Assembly: GCA_013813715.1 (NCBI GenBank)
Contig: JACCRF010000054.1
Location: 1 to 32,657, forward strand
Source: Gemmatimonadaceae bacterium
GTDB taxonomy: Bacteria > Gemmatimonadota > Gemmatimonadetes > Gemmatimonadales > Gemmatimonadaceae
Reading direction: 5' to 3'
DNA length: 32,657 nt
In this document: positions 7,184 through 16,400 of the stretch, in pieces
How positions within the stretch are numbered: the stretch's first letter is position 1
How the letters are laid out: every line of letters begins with the position of its first letter
Translations under genes and position numbers: made by a program
Notes under the pieces: model-generated
The model's database searches: none
The model's input: the letters and a program-made list of their open reading frames with translations, nothing else
Told to the model about the DNA's origin: nothing

Positions 7184-7492
7184 TCATTGGGCTCTCTGCT
7201 CGAGAACGTCGGCGATCGTCCCGAGCTTGCCGGCCACATTGCCGGCGGTGCCAAGAATCTGCCCGGCCACCTCGATGGTGGTATCGAGCGCGACGATGTT
7301 TGCGGTATTGCCCGCTATCCCGGCCGCCGCCTGCAATGCGTCAGCCGCGAAACGCTGAATCGACCGCGCGGCCAGAAAGGTGCGATTGAGATAGTAGACC
7401 GCCATTGGCACGAAGAGCACGAGCGTTACGATCAGCCCGATCCACCAGATCGTAAACACTGCGTCGGGAAACATCGCTGGCTGGTCGGTCAT
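7184..7492 (-). CDS. Small single-helix membrane protein D (family A)
   Basis: 102 residues. After a short N-terminus come one membrane helix (WWIGLIVTLVLFVPMAVYYL) and a helical tail with IVALDTTIEVAGQILGTAG and a final GKLGTIADVLEQ. The tail matches the first small protein of the series (IWALETTNEVAGELLETVK, GGKLVEALES), so they are duplicates. The start ATG at 7492 overlaps the previous stop as ATGA. No catalytic or metal motif is visible. Confidence 0.85.
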   Translation of the reverse strand: MTDQPAMFPDAVFTIWWIGLIVTLVLFVPMAVYYLNRTFLAARSIQRFAADALQAAAGIAGNTANIVALDTTIEVAGQILGTAGNVAGKLGTIADVLEQRAQ

Positions 7493-7809
7493 CGGACCTC
7501 CTGCGCTGATACGGCGGCGATGACGCCGTCCAGGTTCCCGTCTATCGCGCCGAGTCCGTCACGAATCGCCGTAAGTCCTCCGTTCAGCGCGATCACCTGG
7601 GGCGCCAGATGCCCGGTCTGCACTTCGATCGCCCGCACTCCGAGACGAATCTTCGAGAGAAAGCTTGCGGGAAGGCCGTACCCCGCTTTCTTGACGCCCC
7701 CGATCCGCTCCAGCTCGCCGACGATGTGGTGCAGGAAAATCGCCAACGCGATGAACAGCGCAGCAGCGGCGACCAGGGATACCATCGCCAGCACTGTCAT
7801 GGTATTCAT
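7489..7809 (-). CDS. Small single-helix membrane protein C (family B)
   Basis: 106 residues from ATG at 7809, which overlaps the previous stop (ATGA). A longer frame reaching further upstream has an Arg-rich non-membrane start and is unlikely. The membrane helix is VLAMVSLVAAAALFIALAIF at residues about 6-25. The tail IRLGVRAIEVQTGHLAPQV and LNGGLTAIRDGLGAIDGNLD is shared in pattern with the protein at 6910-7173. It probably packs as a helical bundle beside the membrane. Function unknown; it is part of the hydrogenase operon. Confidence 0.82.
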   Translation of the reverse strand: MNTMTVLAMVSLVAAAALFIALAIFLHHIVGELERIGGVKKAGYGLPASFLSKIRLGVRAIEVQTGHLAPQVIALNGGLTAIRDGLGAIDGNLDGVIAAVSAQEVR

Positions 7810-8138
7810 CGCAGCCACTCCGGCCCGATCACGCAGGCAGGGCAGCCCGGGCATTCCTTTGCGTGCGCATGCACTCCTGCAGTCGCGTTCACCACCCCCA
7901 CGGCCGATCCGAGAATTGCTCCGGCAACTGCGTTGGTCTTGAACAGCAGCGCGATGTGAATTGTGTTGTTCGCTATCCGCTGGCCGACGTTCCAAATAGC
8001 GGAGACGCCGCCGGTGATATCCTTTGCGGTACGGAGTATAAGTGTCAGAAGGATCGCAACGACCACGAGCACGACGACGAACACCGCGAGGGTGATCGTC
8101 CAGATCGTTTGAACCGTTGCTGGAGTGAGCTCAGCCAT
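7806..8138 (-). CDS. Small single-helix membrane protein B with CPGCPAC tail (family A)
   Basis: 110 residues from ATG at 8138, preceded by GGGGGAGG at good distance. It overlaps the upstream gene by 8 bases and the next one by ATGA. One membrane helix (ITLAVFVVVLVVVAILLTLI) is followed by a tail with LLFKTNAVAGAILGSA, a divergent copy of the TTNEVAG block of its neighbours. Unlike the others it ends with HAHAKECPGCPACVIGP, three cysteines spaced CxxCxxC with nearby histidines, which could hold a metal or cluster. This is a visible motif; any electron-transfer role is speculation. Confidence 0.82.
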   Translation of the reverse strand: MAELTPATVQTIWTITLAVFVVVLVVVAILLTLILRTAKDITGGVSAIWNVGQRIANNTIHIALLFKTNAVAGAILGSAVGVVNATAGVHAHAKECPGCPACVIGPEWLR

Positions 8139-8442
8139 GGACACCTCCCCCACTCGCACCGGCGTGGCTTTCCAGCGCTTCAACGAGCTTTCCCCCTTTC
8201 GCCTCGATGCTCTTTACTGTTTCGAGCAGCTCCCCCGCTACCTCATTAGTCGTCTCCAGCGCCCAGATGGGCATAGTGCTCTCGCGAATCTTCTCCGCCG
8301 CGGCAAGCGCCCGTCGCGCGTGAGCGAGAATGCTGCGCGCGGTGAGCCAGATCGTGATGAGAAGCGCGGCAGCGATGACGATCACGACTGTTGCCAGCGC
8401 CATCCAGAGCCACCATGCCCGCCATAGTTCAGCGTCCGTCAC
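8131..8442 (-). CDS. Small single-helix membrane protein A (family A)
   Basis: 103 residues if it starts at GTG 8442, which has GGGAGG six bases upstream. An ATG at 8448 abuts that site with no spacer, so GTG is preferred. It overlaps the small-subunit gene by 14 bases. The layout is an aromatic N-terminus (ELWRAWWLWM), a membrane helix (ALATVVIVIAAALLITIWL) and a helical tail with IWALETTNEVAGELLETVK. It is the first of five such genes set between the two hydrogenase subunits. Confidence 0.83.
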   Translation of the reverse strand: MTDAELWRAWWLWMALATVVIVIAAALLITIWLTARSILAHARRALAAAEKIRESTMPIWALETTNEVAGELLETVKSIEAKGGKLVEALESHAGASGGGVHG

Positions 8443-9733
8443 GTGCATCCTCCCGGGCGGAACTGTCATCGAGATAATCGGCACTGGTGCCCGGACGGTC
8501 CACTCCCCAGAACCGATCTTCGGTTCCCTTCGGCCGGCCCGGCGCCTTCGCTCCCCAGAACTGCCACTTCTTGTAGAAGAACTCCATCATCTTGAGCGTC
8601 GGCGACGCACCCTTCACGTTCGCCCATCCGCTTGGAACCGCGTTGAGCTTGTCCCATCGAACTTCACTGTTCGCGTGGCGGTTGCTGAGCCGCCTCGCCC
8701 GCCGTATTACGGCTCCCGTCCCGCGAGACATGGCCGTCGAGATCATCCCGCCGGGGGGCTCCTTGTAGAATGGCGAGAACTTGTCGGGGAAGCCGGGCAT
8801 CGTGCACGCGATGCAGACGCCGCCCGCCTCCATGCATCCGCCCATGTGGTTCATCGCCCCGCGCTTCACGATGTTGCAATTGACGACCGGACCCCAGCAT
8901 CCCAGCTCGATGAGACATTCCGGATCGCCGTAATTCTTTGCGAACACGCCTTCCTCGTAGTATCCGGCGCGGTTGCACCCGCGATGCACTGTCTCGGTGA
9001 ACAGCCAGGCCGGCCGCCCGAGCTCGTCGAATGCCGGCAGCGGCCCCAGTCCTTGCAGGAACAGGAGAATCGCGAATACGGTCTCAGTAAAGTTGTCGCC
9101 CTGCGGCGCACAGCCCGGGATATTGATGACCGGCAGACCGAATGCGCTGCGGTAATCCTTGCCCAGGAAATCCATCAGGCTCATGGCGCCTGTGGGGTTG
9201 CCTGCCGCGGAGGGAACTCCTCCCCATGTCGCACAGGTACCGATCGCGATTGTAGCAGCGGCGCCGGGTGCAAGACGAGAGATCCATTCCGCCGACGGAA
9301 CGGGACACGACTGTCCGCCTTCCGACAGTACTTCGGTACCCATCGCCGAGAAGTATCCCCCGGTACGCGCCGCTATTCGCTCGTCGGCAATAGACCCCTC
9401 GGCCACGATGACGTAAGGATCCTGGAGTCTGCCTTCCCACGCATCCTTGAATGGCTGAATGAACGCTTCGCCGGCCTCTACAGAAAGAACGGTGTGATGG
9501 AGTATGACCTGAGGCATCGTCGGTACGATGCCGAGCAGAAGACCCTCGATGCCGGGATTGGTCGCGCCCGCGACGGCGACGGTGCAGCCATCGCAGCTCA
9601 TTCCGGCGAGCCAGAAGACGTGCACGGTCTTGATCGGACCCAGCGGCAACCGCTCGGGTTTCGGATGGGGCTCCGTTGCCGGGATGGATGGCTGACCCCC
9701 CTGGACCGTGTCCCTTTCCAGCACTGTCGCCAT
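8429..9733 (-). CDS. hhyS: [NiFe]-hydrogenase small subunit, group 1h/1l-like
   Basis: About 434 residues. This is the electron-transfer subunit with three FeS clusters. The proximal motif is WLAGMSCDGCTVAV; later ligands are in IGTCATWGG and IPGCAPQGDN, and the medial and distal cluster ligands are in TVHRGCN, LGCWGPVVNC and GGVCIACTMPGFPDKF. CDGC is the form seen in actinobacterial-type enzymes, where an aspartate is reported as one proximal ligand (recalled for the Ralstonia enzyme). There is no twin-arginine signal at the N-terminus, so the enzyme should stay inside the cell. Start: AAGGAG (9745-9740) touches the ATG at 9739 but is six bases from the ATG at 9733, so 9733 is preferred. First gene of the operon. 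Confidence 0.94.
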   Translation of the reverse strand: MATVLERDTVQGGQPSIPATEPHPKPERLPLGPIKTVHVFWLAGMSCDGCTVAVAGATNPGIEGLLLGIVPTMPQVILHHTVLSVEAGEAFIQPFKDAWEGRLQDPYVIVAEGSIADERIAARTGGYFSAMGTEVLSEGGQSCPVPSAEWISRLAPGAAATIAIGTCATWGGVPSAAGNPTGAMSLMDFLGKDYRSAFGLPVINIPGCAPQGDNFTETVFAILLFLQGLGPLPAFDELGRPAWLFTETVHRGCNRAGYYEEGVFAKNYGDPECLIELGCWGPVVNCNIVKRGAMNHMGGCMEAGGVCIACTMPGFPDKFSPFYKEPPGGMISTAMSRGTGAVIRRARRLSNRHANSEVRWDKLNAVPSGWANVKGASPTLKMMEFFYKKWQFWGAKAPGRPKGTEDRFWGVDRPGTSADYLDDSSAREDARDGR

Positions 9734-9739
9734 GCCCAT

Positions 9740-9745
9740 CTCCTT
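9740..9745 (-). promoter_or_regulatory. Ribosome-binding site deciding the small-subunit start
   Basis: AAGGAG on the minus strand abuts an ATG at 9739 with no spacer and sits six bases before the ATG at 9733. The second spacing is the workable one. The same arrangement recurs at the next gene (GGGAGG, then ATG, then GTG six bases away). Confidence 0.7.
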
Positions 9746-9963
9746 GTCCGAGATGAATACCTACTGTACCGCTAACCCGCCCTTTCGCATGCAGGTGTCC
9801 ACGCGCCGCATGAGGGCGGCGTTGCTTCTGCCGCGTTCCGCATCATTCGATTCGGCTTTCTGCGGCGCTTCAACTCGTTCTCTACGATGCGACCAGGAAT
9901 CCCAGAAACATTCAGGCCGCCCTTATGCCAAACAGCACGAAGTGAGCCGCCGACTGACATTCG

Positions 9964-9992
9964 ATTCTAGCAGCAGATTTTGCAAACAGCAA
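9964..9992 (-). promoter_or_regulatory. Candidate sigma-70-type promoter of the hydrogenase operon
   Basis: On the minus strand TTGCTG (9992-9987) and TAGAAT (9969-9964) are separated by exactly 17 bases. The -10 box matches five of six consensus bases, the -35 box only the TTG. Transcription would start about 220 bases before the small-subunit start. No sigma-54 type GG/GC pair was found. Confidence 0.35.
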
Positions 9993-10095
9993 GCAACTGA
10001 CGACTGGACGTACGAGCCGCGCGTCGCCCAATTTCCGGCGTGATGCAGTCCTCTCTGCCGTTAGCTCGCTGAGTCGCTCGATCCACCGGCACCGG

Positions 10096-11643
10096 TTGCC
10101 GTGGCCATTGGTGGTCGCCGCCGCCGCCACGGCGTGCCAACCCGCCGAAGAGCCGCGCTCGATAGACGATAGCGTCCCCGCTTCGAGGCAGGAGATGACA
10201 GTCGGCGCCCTCGAGGACGAATTCGGGCTCGAGCTCAATCGCCCCCGCCTCGGCATGTACCCGTTGAATGCCGGCATCTGCGAGCCATTGACGAGATTGA
10301 CCGACGGTCTGCACGCAGAGCCGTGGCTCGCAACAAGATCGGAGTATCGTGGGGACAACACCTACCGGCTCACTCTTCGGCGCGGCGTGAGCTTTCACGA
10401 CGGAAGCGAGTTCAACGCGAAGGCCGCGAAGTACGCCCTCGGTCATTCCGTGAGAGTGAAGACGCAGTACAGCTTCCTTTCCGAGGAATCTGTGCGAGTC
10501 ATCGACGATTCGACTGTGGAAATACGCCCGACGCTGCCGAATCTCCGCGTGATAGACCAGCTGGTACACCCTTTATATGGTATGATCGCTCCGGGATCCA
10601 ACCCGGTCACCCGCCCGGTATGCACCGGTCCCTTCCGATTTGTGGAGTACGTGCCCCAGAGCCACATCACGGTTGCCAGGAACGACTCTTATTGGGGCAA
10701 CAAGGCGCGGCTTCAACGGCTGACGTTCCGGTTTTTCCAGGACGACAACACCCGCGCACTGGCGCTTCGATCAGGTGAGGTGGACGCGATCTTCGACGTC
10801 AGTCGCGGGATGATCGCGAGTCTCAGGTCAGTGCCTGGAATCAGTATCGTAATGTCGCCACCGGGGGCGGTGATTCTGATGTACATCGCGACGCGCGGCG
10901 TTCCCCCTTACACGAAGATGAGCGATCCGGCCGTTCGCAGAGCGGTAGCGCTGGCGATAGATCGCAAGGTTCTCGCAGAGAACGTCCTGGAAGGTCACGC
11001 GGCGGTCGTCAGCACAGTCAACCCGCCGCGGGTGCTGGGGAAGTATGCCGCGCGGGTCAGGGGGATTCCATACGACCCCGAGGAGGCTCGGAGGATCCTC
11101 GACGGTGCCGGGTGGAAATTGGGCAATGGACGAGTACGCGCGAAGTCCGGTAAACCGCTTGAGCTGGTGATGATCACGCAGTCAGGGAATGTCGATCGGT
11201 TCGTCGGGGAGTACGTTCAGGCGCAGCTCGCCGCGGTCGGCATAAGAGTGAAGCTGGATCAGCTCGACCCTGGTGCTTTTTCCAGCCGCATAAACTCCGG
11301 AGCGTTCGACCTCGACCTCGAGGTTCCGAACCAGAACGATGCGAACCCTGCGTTCCTGCTGGCGCTCCGGTGGTATTCGAAGTCGACCGTCAAGAGTGCC
11401 CGGTTCATGTTCGCGGGACAGCAATTTGACTCGCTGGTCACCGCGTCATTGACCAGCGAGTCGCGGGATGACGCACAGCGCAACGCGGCCGAAGCGATGC
11501 ATCTCCTGGTTGACGAGGAAGTCGCGGCGATTCCCCTGGCCGGCATCTACCGCATCTACGCGATGAGCGACAAGGTCAGAGGCTTCAACCCTCACCCCTC
11601 GCGCAACAACCAGTGGTGGAACACAGTCTGGCTGGCGAGGTGA
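10096..11643 (+). CDS. Family-5 solute-binding lipoprotein (Dpp/Nik type)
   Basis: 515 residues. Periplasmic binding component of a peptide or nickel ABC importer. Family signatures are the GVSFHDGSEFNAKAAKYAL region near residue 97, VARNDSYWGNKARLQRLTF, NTRALALRSGEVDAIF and VRRAVALAIDRKVL. The N-terminus is a short hydrophobic segment ending in ATAC, a likely lipobox. The start is uncertain: TTG at 10096 is used, but the hydrophobic segment then lacks basic residues, and the frame is open further upstream (RSIHRHRLPWPLVV) without ATG. It is followed after four bases by the first permease. Placement between hydrogenase and hyp operons makes nickel a reasonable ligand, but peptide is equally possible on sequence. 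Confidence 0.85.
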   Translation: MPWPLVVAAAATACQPAEEPRSIDDSVPASRQEMTVGALEDEFGLELNRPRLGMYPLNAGICEPLTRLTDGLHAEPWLATRSEYRGDNTYRLTLRRGVSFHDGSEFNAKAAKYALGHSVRVKTQYSFLSEESVRVIDDSTVEIRPTLPNLRVIDQLVHPLYGMIAPGSNPVTRPVCTGPFRFVEYVPQSHITVARNDSYWGNKARLQRLTFRFFQDDNTRALALRSGEVDAIFDVSRGMIASLRSVPGISIVMSPPGAVILMYIATRGVPPYTKMSDPAVRRAVALAIDRKVLAENVLEGHAAVVSTVNPPRVLGKYAARVRGIPYDPEEARRILDGAGWKLGNGRVRAKSGKPLELVMITQSGNVDRFVGEYVQAQLAAVGIRVKLDQLDPGAFSSRINSGAFDLDLEVPNQNDANPAFLLALRWYSKSTVKSARFMFAGQQFDSLVTASLTSESRDDAQRNAAEAMHLLVDEEVAAIPLAGIYRIYAMSDKVRGFNPHPSRNNQWWNTVWLAR

Positions 11644-11647
11644 CGGA

Positions 11648-12622
11648 GTGCCCAATCGGATAGCGAGCTTTGTGTCCCGCCGCGCCCTTCACCTGATTCC
11701 GGTTTGGCTGGGAGTGTCCCTCCTTGCGTTCAGCATGGCAAACCTGGCACCGGGCGATCCCGCGGAGATAATGCTGCTGCGACAGATGGGCCAGGCGCCG
11801 GACGCCGAGTCCGTCGCCCGTATCCGTGGCGATCTTGGACTCGACCGCCCATTCGCCGTCCGGTACATACGCTGGCTTGTCAAGGCTGTGAGGGGCGATC
11901 TGGGATTGTCGTATCGCACCGGCACGCCCGTTCTCCGTGTGCTCGCAGACCGCCTGCCCGCAACGCTTCAGTTGGCGGTAGCCGCCTGGCTCCTCAGCCT
12001 CGTCATGGCGATTCCGCTGGGAGTGATCGCGGCGGTAAGTCGGGATTCCACTGGTGACAACTTCGCTCGCGTGATCGCTCTTCTGGGCACGTCGATTCCG
12101 AGCTTCGTGCTCGCCTACGTGCTGATTCTCGCTTTCGCCGTCACGTTCAGATTGCTGCCAGTCGCTGGATACGATGGATGGCGCTATCTGGTTCTCCCGG
12201 TGCTGACGCTGGGGATCGGTGAAGCTGCTGCGCTGGCGAGGCTGACACGCGCCAACATGCTCGAAGTTCTGGAGCAGGACTATGTGCGGACGGCCACGGC
12301 GAAAGGCGTTCCACGGCATATGGTGCTGGTGCGGCACGCGTTGAGGAACGCGCTGAATCCTATCGTCACTCTCGCGGGCGTAAGAATTGGACGGCTCCTC
12401 GGCGGCGCCGCAATCGTCGAGACGATTTTCGCGCGTCCGGGAATTGGCAAGGCAATCGTTGATTCAATTCACGACCGCGACTATCCGGTCATTCAGGGGT
12501 TCGTCCTCTTCACGGGAACCGTATTCCTGATCGCAAATCTTCTCGTTGACCTTTCCTACGCGTGGCTTGACCCCCGGGTAAGGCTGGCCGATACCACGAA
12601 GGAAGCTCGTGGCTCGGCTTGA
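11648..12622 (+). CDS. ABC importer permease, DppB/NikB type
   Basis: 324 residues from GTG at 11648. Inner-membrane channel half. It has the N-terminal signature of this family (LLAFSMANLAPGDPAEIML), the LGLDRPFAVRYIRWL and GDLGLSYRTGTPV segments, and the EAA loop DYVRTATAKGVPRHMVLVRH that contacts the ATPase. About six membrane helices are apparent. It overlaps the next permease gene by 14 bases. The substrate is not fixed by sequence. Confidence 0.92.
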   Translation: MPNRIASFVSRRALHLIPVWLGVSLLAFSMANLAPGDPAEIMLLRQMGQAPDAESVARIRGDLGLDRPFAVRYIRWLVKAVRGDLGLSYRTGTPVLRVLADRLPATLQLAVAAWLLSLVMAIPLGVIAAVSRDSTGDNFARVIALLGTSIPSFVLAYVLILAFAVTFRLLPVAGYDGWRYLVLPVLTLGIGEAAALARLTRANMLEVLEQDYVRTATAKGVPRHMVLVRHALRNALNPIVTLAGVRIGRLLGGAAIVETIFARPGIGKAIVDSIHDRDYPVIQGFVLFTGTVFLIANLLVDLSYAWLDPRVRLADTTKEARGSA

Positions 12623-13436
12623 GCGACTTGCGATGCTGGGCCTTGTGCTCGTCGCGGGCGTCGCGGTGACGGCTCTCGCCGCCCCCCTTATCGCCACGCA
12701 TGACCCGGGCGTGATAGACGCGATGCGACGTCTCGAGGGTCCGAGCCGGGACCACCTGCTCGGTACGGACAACCTTGGACGCGATATGTTGAGCCGCTTG
12801 ATTCACGGATCCCGGTATTCGCTTGGGACAGTCGCGCTCTCGACGCTGCTGATCATGGGCATCGGCGTGCTCGTAGGAACCGTGGCGGGATACTATGGAG
12901 GATTGATCGACGACATTCTGATGCGGGTCGTCGATGCGCTCCTCGCGTTTCCGAGCCTGCTGCTCGCACTCGCGATCGCCGGCACGCTGGGACCGGGCCT
13001 GACGAGCGTTATCGCCGGTGTGGTGACTGTCTGGTGGGCCGGTTATGCGAGGGTGGTCAGGGGAATGGTGCTCGCGATGCGGGAGACTGGCTTCGTCGCG
13101 TCGGCGAGAAGCCTCGGAGGGACGGACGGCCACATTATCCTGCATCACATCCTGCCGAACGTCGTCCCTTCGGTGGTGATTCTCGCGACGATCGAGATGG
13201 GGGAGCTGATTCTCGCAGTGGCGGGACTGGGTTTTCTCGGCCTCGGAGCTCAATCCCCCGCACCCGAATGGGGAACGATGGTCAGTGACGCTCGTTCTTT
13301 TTTGCTGTCGGCACCTCAGCTGATGATTTATCCGGGAATCGCAATAAGCCTGTCGGTGATCGGATTCAATCTGCTTGGGGACGGTTTGCGAGACGTGCTC
13401 GATCCGCGCGCGCGCGTTGAAATGCCGGGCCGTTAG
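12609..13436 (+). CDS. ABC importer permease, DppC/NikC type
   Basis: 275 residues from GTG at 12609. Second channel half, with the family hallmark HLLGTDNLGRDMLSRLIHGS, the EAA loop GFVASARSLGGTDGHIILHH and the terminal NLLGDGLRDVLDPR. The operon stops here: the following genes are on the other strand, and no DppD/DppF-type ATPase is present in the window. The transporter must therefore borrow ATPases from elsewhere. Confidence 0.92.
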   Translation: MARLERLAMLGLVLVAGVAVTALAAPLIATHDPGVIDAMRRLEGPSRDHLLGTDNLGRDMLSRLIHGSRYSLGTVALSTLLIMGIGVLVGTVAGYYGGLIDDILMRVVDALLAFPSLLLALAIAGTLGPGLTSVIAGVVTVWWAGYARVVRGMVLAMRETGFVASARSLGGTDGHIILHHILPNVVPSVVILATIEMGELILAVAGLGFLGLGAQSPAPEWGTMVSDARSFLLSAPQLMIYPGIAISLSVIGFNLLGDGLRDVLDPRARVEMPGR

Positions 13437-13451
13437 CTTCGGTGCTGACCG

Positions 13452-16400
13452 TCAGGGCGACGTCTTTTTCACATGAGGCCATCGCTCTTCCACCATCTGG
13501 TACATTGCCGGCAATACGATCAGCGTAAGGAGTGTCGACGTGATGAGCCCGCCGATTACGACGGTTGCCAGAGGCCGCTGCACCTCCGCGCCCTGACTGG
13601 TCGACAGCGCCATCGGTAGAAAGCCCGCGCCGGCGACAAGGGCAGTCATGAGCACCGGCCGGAGCCGAGTGTCGGCAGCTTCTCGCACTGCGTTCCCGAG
13701 CGCCTTCCCCTTCGCTCGCAGCTCGTTGGTGTAGGTGATCAGCACGACGCCGTTCAGCACCGCCACGCCAAAAAGCGCAATGAACCCGACGGACGCGCTC
13801 AGGTTCAGATTGATCCCGCGTATCCAGAGCGAAGCAATCCCGCCGACCAGCGCGAAGGGGACGTTCAACATCACGAGCCCGGCCTGACGGCCGTTGCCGA
13901 ACGCCCAGTAAAGCAGCCCGAATATCACGAGCAGCACCAGCGGGACGACGAGCGAGAGGCGCTTCATTGCGCGCGCCTGGTTTTCGAATTGTCCGCCGTA
14001 GGTGACGTAGTACCCGGTGGGAAGCGTGACTCTGCGATCGACTGCGCGCCGGACGTCGGAAACGAATCCGCCCAGATCGCGACCCCTGACATTTGCCTGC
14101 ACGACCGTGAATCGCTGTCCGGCCTCGTGGTCGATAGTCTCGGGGCCCTCGACAACATTCACCCTGGCGACCTGTTGCAGGGCGATTCTCCCTCCGGCGG
14201 GGGTTGTCAGCAATAGCTGGCCGACCGCCTCAGGAGAGCCGCGGTATTGTTCCGAGAAACGCACTACGACAGGGAAGCGACGCCGGCCGTCGATCACCTC
14301 GGTTGCGGTCTGCCCGCCAATGCCGGCCTGAACGGCCGATCGAACGTCGCCGACGTTCAATCCATACCGTGCCATGGCGGTGCGGTCGAGATCGAGCTCG
14401 AGGTGCATGGCTCCGGCGCTCACACGGACGGATACGTCCTCGGCCCCGTCAATCGTCTCGACGATGGCTCGGATCTCATCGGCCTTCGCTTGAAGGATGG
14501 GGAGGCTGTCACCGAACAGCTTGATGCCAAGCTGCGTGCGTACGCCCGAGATCACCTCCTCGAGACGCATCGCCATCGGCGCGCTGAACTCGTAATCCAG
14601 ACCCGGAACCTCGGCGAGCGCCGAGTCCATTTTTTCGATCAGCTCGTCGTTCGATCCGGCCTTCCATTCGCTGCGGGGTTTGAGGCCGACATACACGTCG
14701 GCCTGGTACAGCCCCATCGTCTCTGTCGCGACTTCCGGGCGGCCGAGGTTCGTCACGACACCGCTGACCTCGGGGAACTCGAGCAGAGTGCGCTCCACCT
14801 CGTTTGAGATGCCGACGCCTTCGCCGAGCGCGGTGCTCGGAATCCGGCGCGTTTCGATCAGCAGGGAGCCCTCGTCGAGCCGAGGCATGAATTCGGTGCC
14901 GAGGAAGGGAAGTGACAGCAGCGAAACGAGCAGAATCGAAAACGCGCCGCCAATCACCTGCCAGCGATGCCCGAGCGACCCTTCCAGGAGCGCGCTGTAT
15001 CGTGACCGCACTGCATCGAACCAGCGTGACTGCTTCTCGCGTACCGACGTGAGGGCGAAGCTGGAAATGACGGGGACGTACGTGAGAGCGAGGAGCAGAG
15101 AGCCAAGGACGGCGACGCATACCGTGAACGCCATCGGCTCGAACATCCGGCCTTCGAGCCCCTGGAGCGTGAAGATCGGAATGTAGACGGCGATGATGAT
15201 GCAGACCCCGAACACCACTGGGCGTCCCACCTCGAAGGCGGCTTCCCGAATCAGCGATACTCGCGATTCGGAGTCGGACGCGGGGCCGTTCACGCCCGCC
15301 TTTCGCACGAAGTTCTCCATCATCACGACGGATGCGTCCACTATCAGGCCGAAATCCAGCGCGCCAAGGCTCATGAGATTCGCCGACACGCCAAAGCGGC
15401 GCATTGCGATAAATGCGAATAGCAGAGAAAGCGGAATGACGGACGCCGTGATCAGCGACGCGCGGCCGTTTCGCAGAAAGAGAAAGAGGACCAGCGTCAC
15501 AAGCAGGCCACCTTCGAGGAGGTTTCGGAAAACTGTCCGCGTCGTATTGTCGACGACCTCTCCCTGGTTGTAGAAAGGCCGGATCGTGACACCGGAGGGC
15601 AGCAGCCTTCTGATCTCGTCCAGCCGGGCGGTCACGTCCTCGATGACGGCGTGACTGTTTGCGCCCTTAAGCACGACGACCGTAGCGGAGAGTGCCTCGC
15701 CTCTGCCGTCGCGGGTGACTGCTCCTTCGCGAGGCATCGCTCCAATCACCACTTCCGCCACATCGCGCACAAAGATCGGAGTGCCGCCGCGAGTGGCGAC
15801 GACCACATTGCCGATGTCTGCCGTACCCGTGACGCGCCCAAGTCCCCTCACTCGAAGGCGTTCGCCTTTCTCTTCTATGTATCCAGCGCCGAAATTGTCA
15901 TTGTTCTTCGCGATCGCTGTTTCGAGATCCTGGAGGGTCAATCCATAGCCGCTCAGTCTGGCCGGATCGGTGAGAACCTGAAACTGCTGTACGAGCCCGC
16001 CCCAGGCATTTATGTCCGCGACCCCGGGAATCGTGCGAAGCCGCGGCTTGATGACATACTCCTGCAGATTGCGAAGCTCGATAGGTGAGACGCGGTCGGA
16101 TTCCACCAGATACTGGTACGCTTCACCCATTGCGGTTGCCGCGGGACCCAGCATCGGCTGATATCCGTGAGGCAGCTCCATCGCCGCGTCGAGCATCTTC
16201 TGTTGCACCTGCGCCCGCGCAAAGTAGAGGTCGACGTCGTCACTGAAAGTGACGGTTACGACAGAGACTCCCGGCTTGGAGATCGAGCGCACGTTCTCCG
16301 TTCTCGGGAGTCCCAGCATTTCCGTCTCTATCGGATAGCTGATGAGATTCTCGATCTCCGTGGCCGAGAGACCAGGCGCGCTCGTCATGACCAGCACCTG

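Larger units (their letters stand above)
9740..10095. other. Divergent intergenic leader between hydrogenase and SBP genes
   Basis: About 350 bases without a convincing gene. On the minus strand it would form a leader of roughly 220 bases for the hydrogenase operon if the promoter at 9964-9992 is real. A 62-codon minus frame at 9772-9960 shows no recognisable motif. On the plus strand the region holds the uncertain start of the solute-binding protein. I see no clear riboswitch or terminator. Confidence 0.5.

Noticed and set aside
3531-7389. Plus-strand frames of 443 and 612 codons
   Set aside because: They are antisense shadows of the NifU/Rieske, hydrogenase large-subunit and small membrane-protein genes.
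8330-9775. Plus-strand frame of 481 codons
   Set aside because: Antisense to the hydrogenase small subunit, whose FeS motifs are unmistakable.
9772-9960. Small minus-strand gene in the hydrogenase leader
   Set aside because: 62 codons with no motif, ribosome-binding site or membrane segment; treated as leader.
11585-13253. Minus-strand frames of about 250 codons
   Set aside because: They are opposite the importer permeases, which show the EAA loops and membrane helices; the shadows are His/Arg-rich and motif-free.
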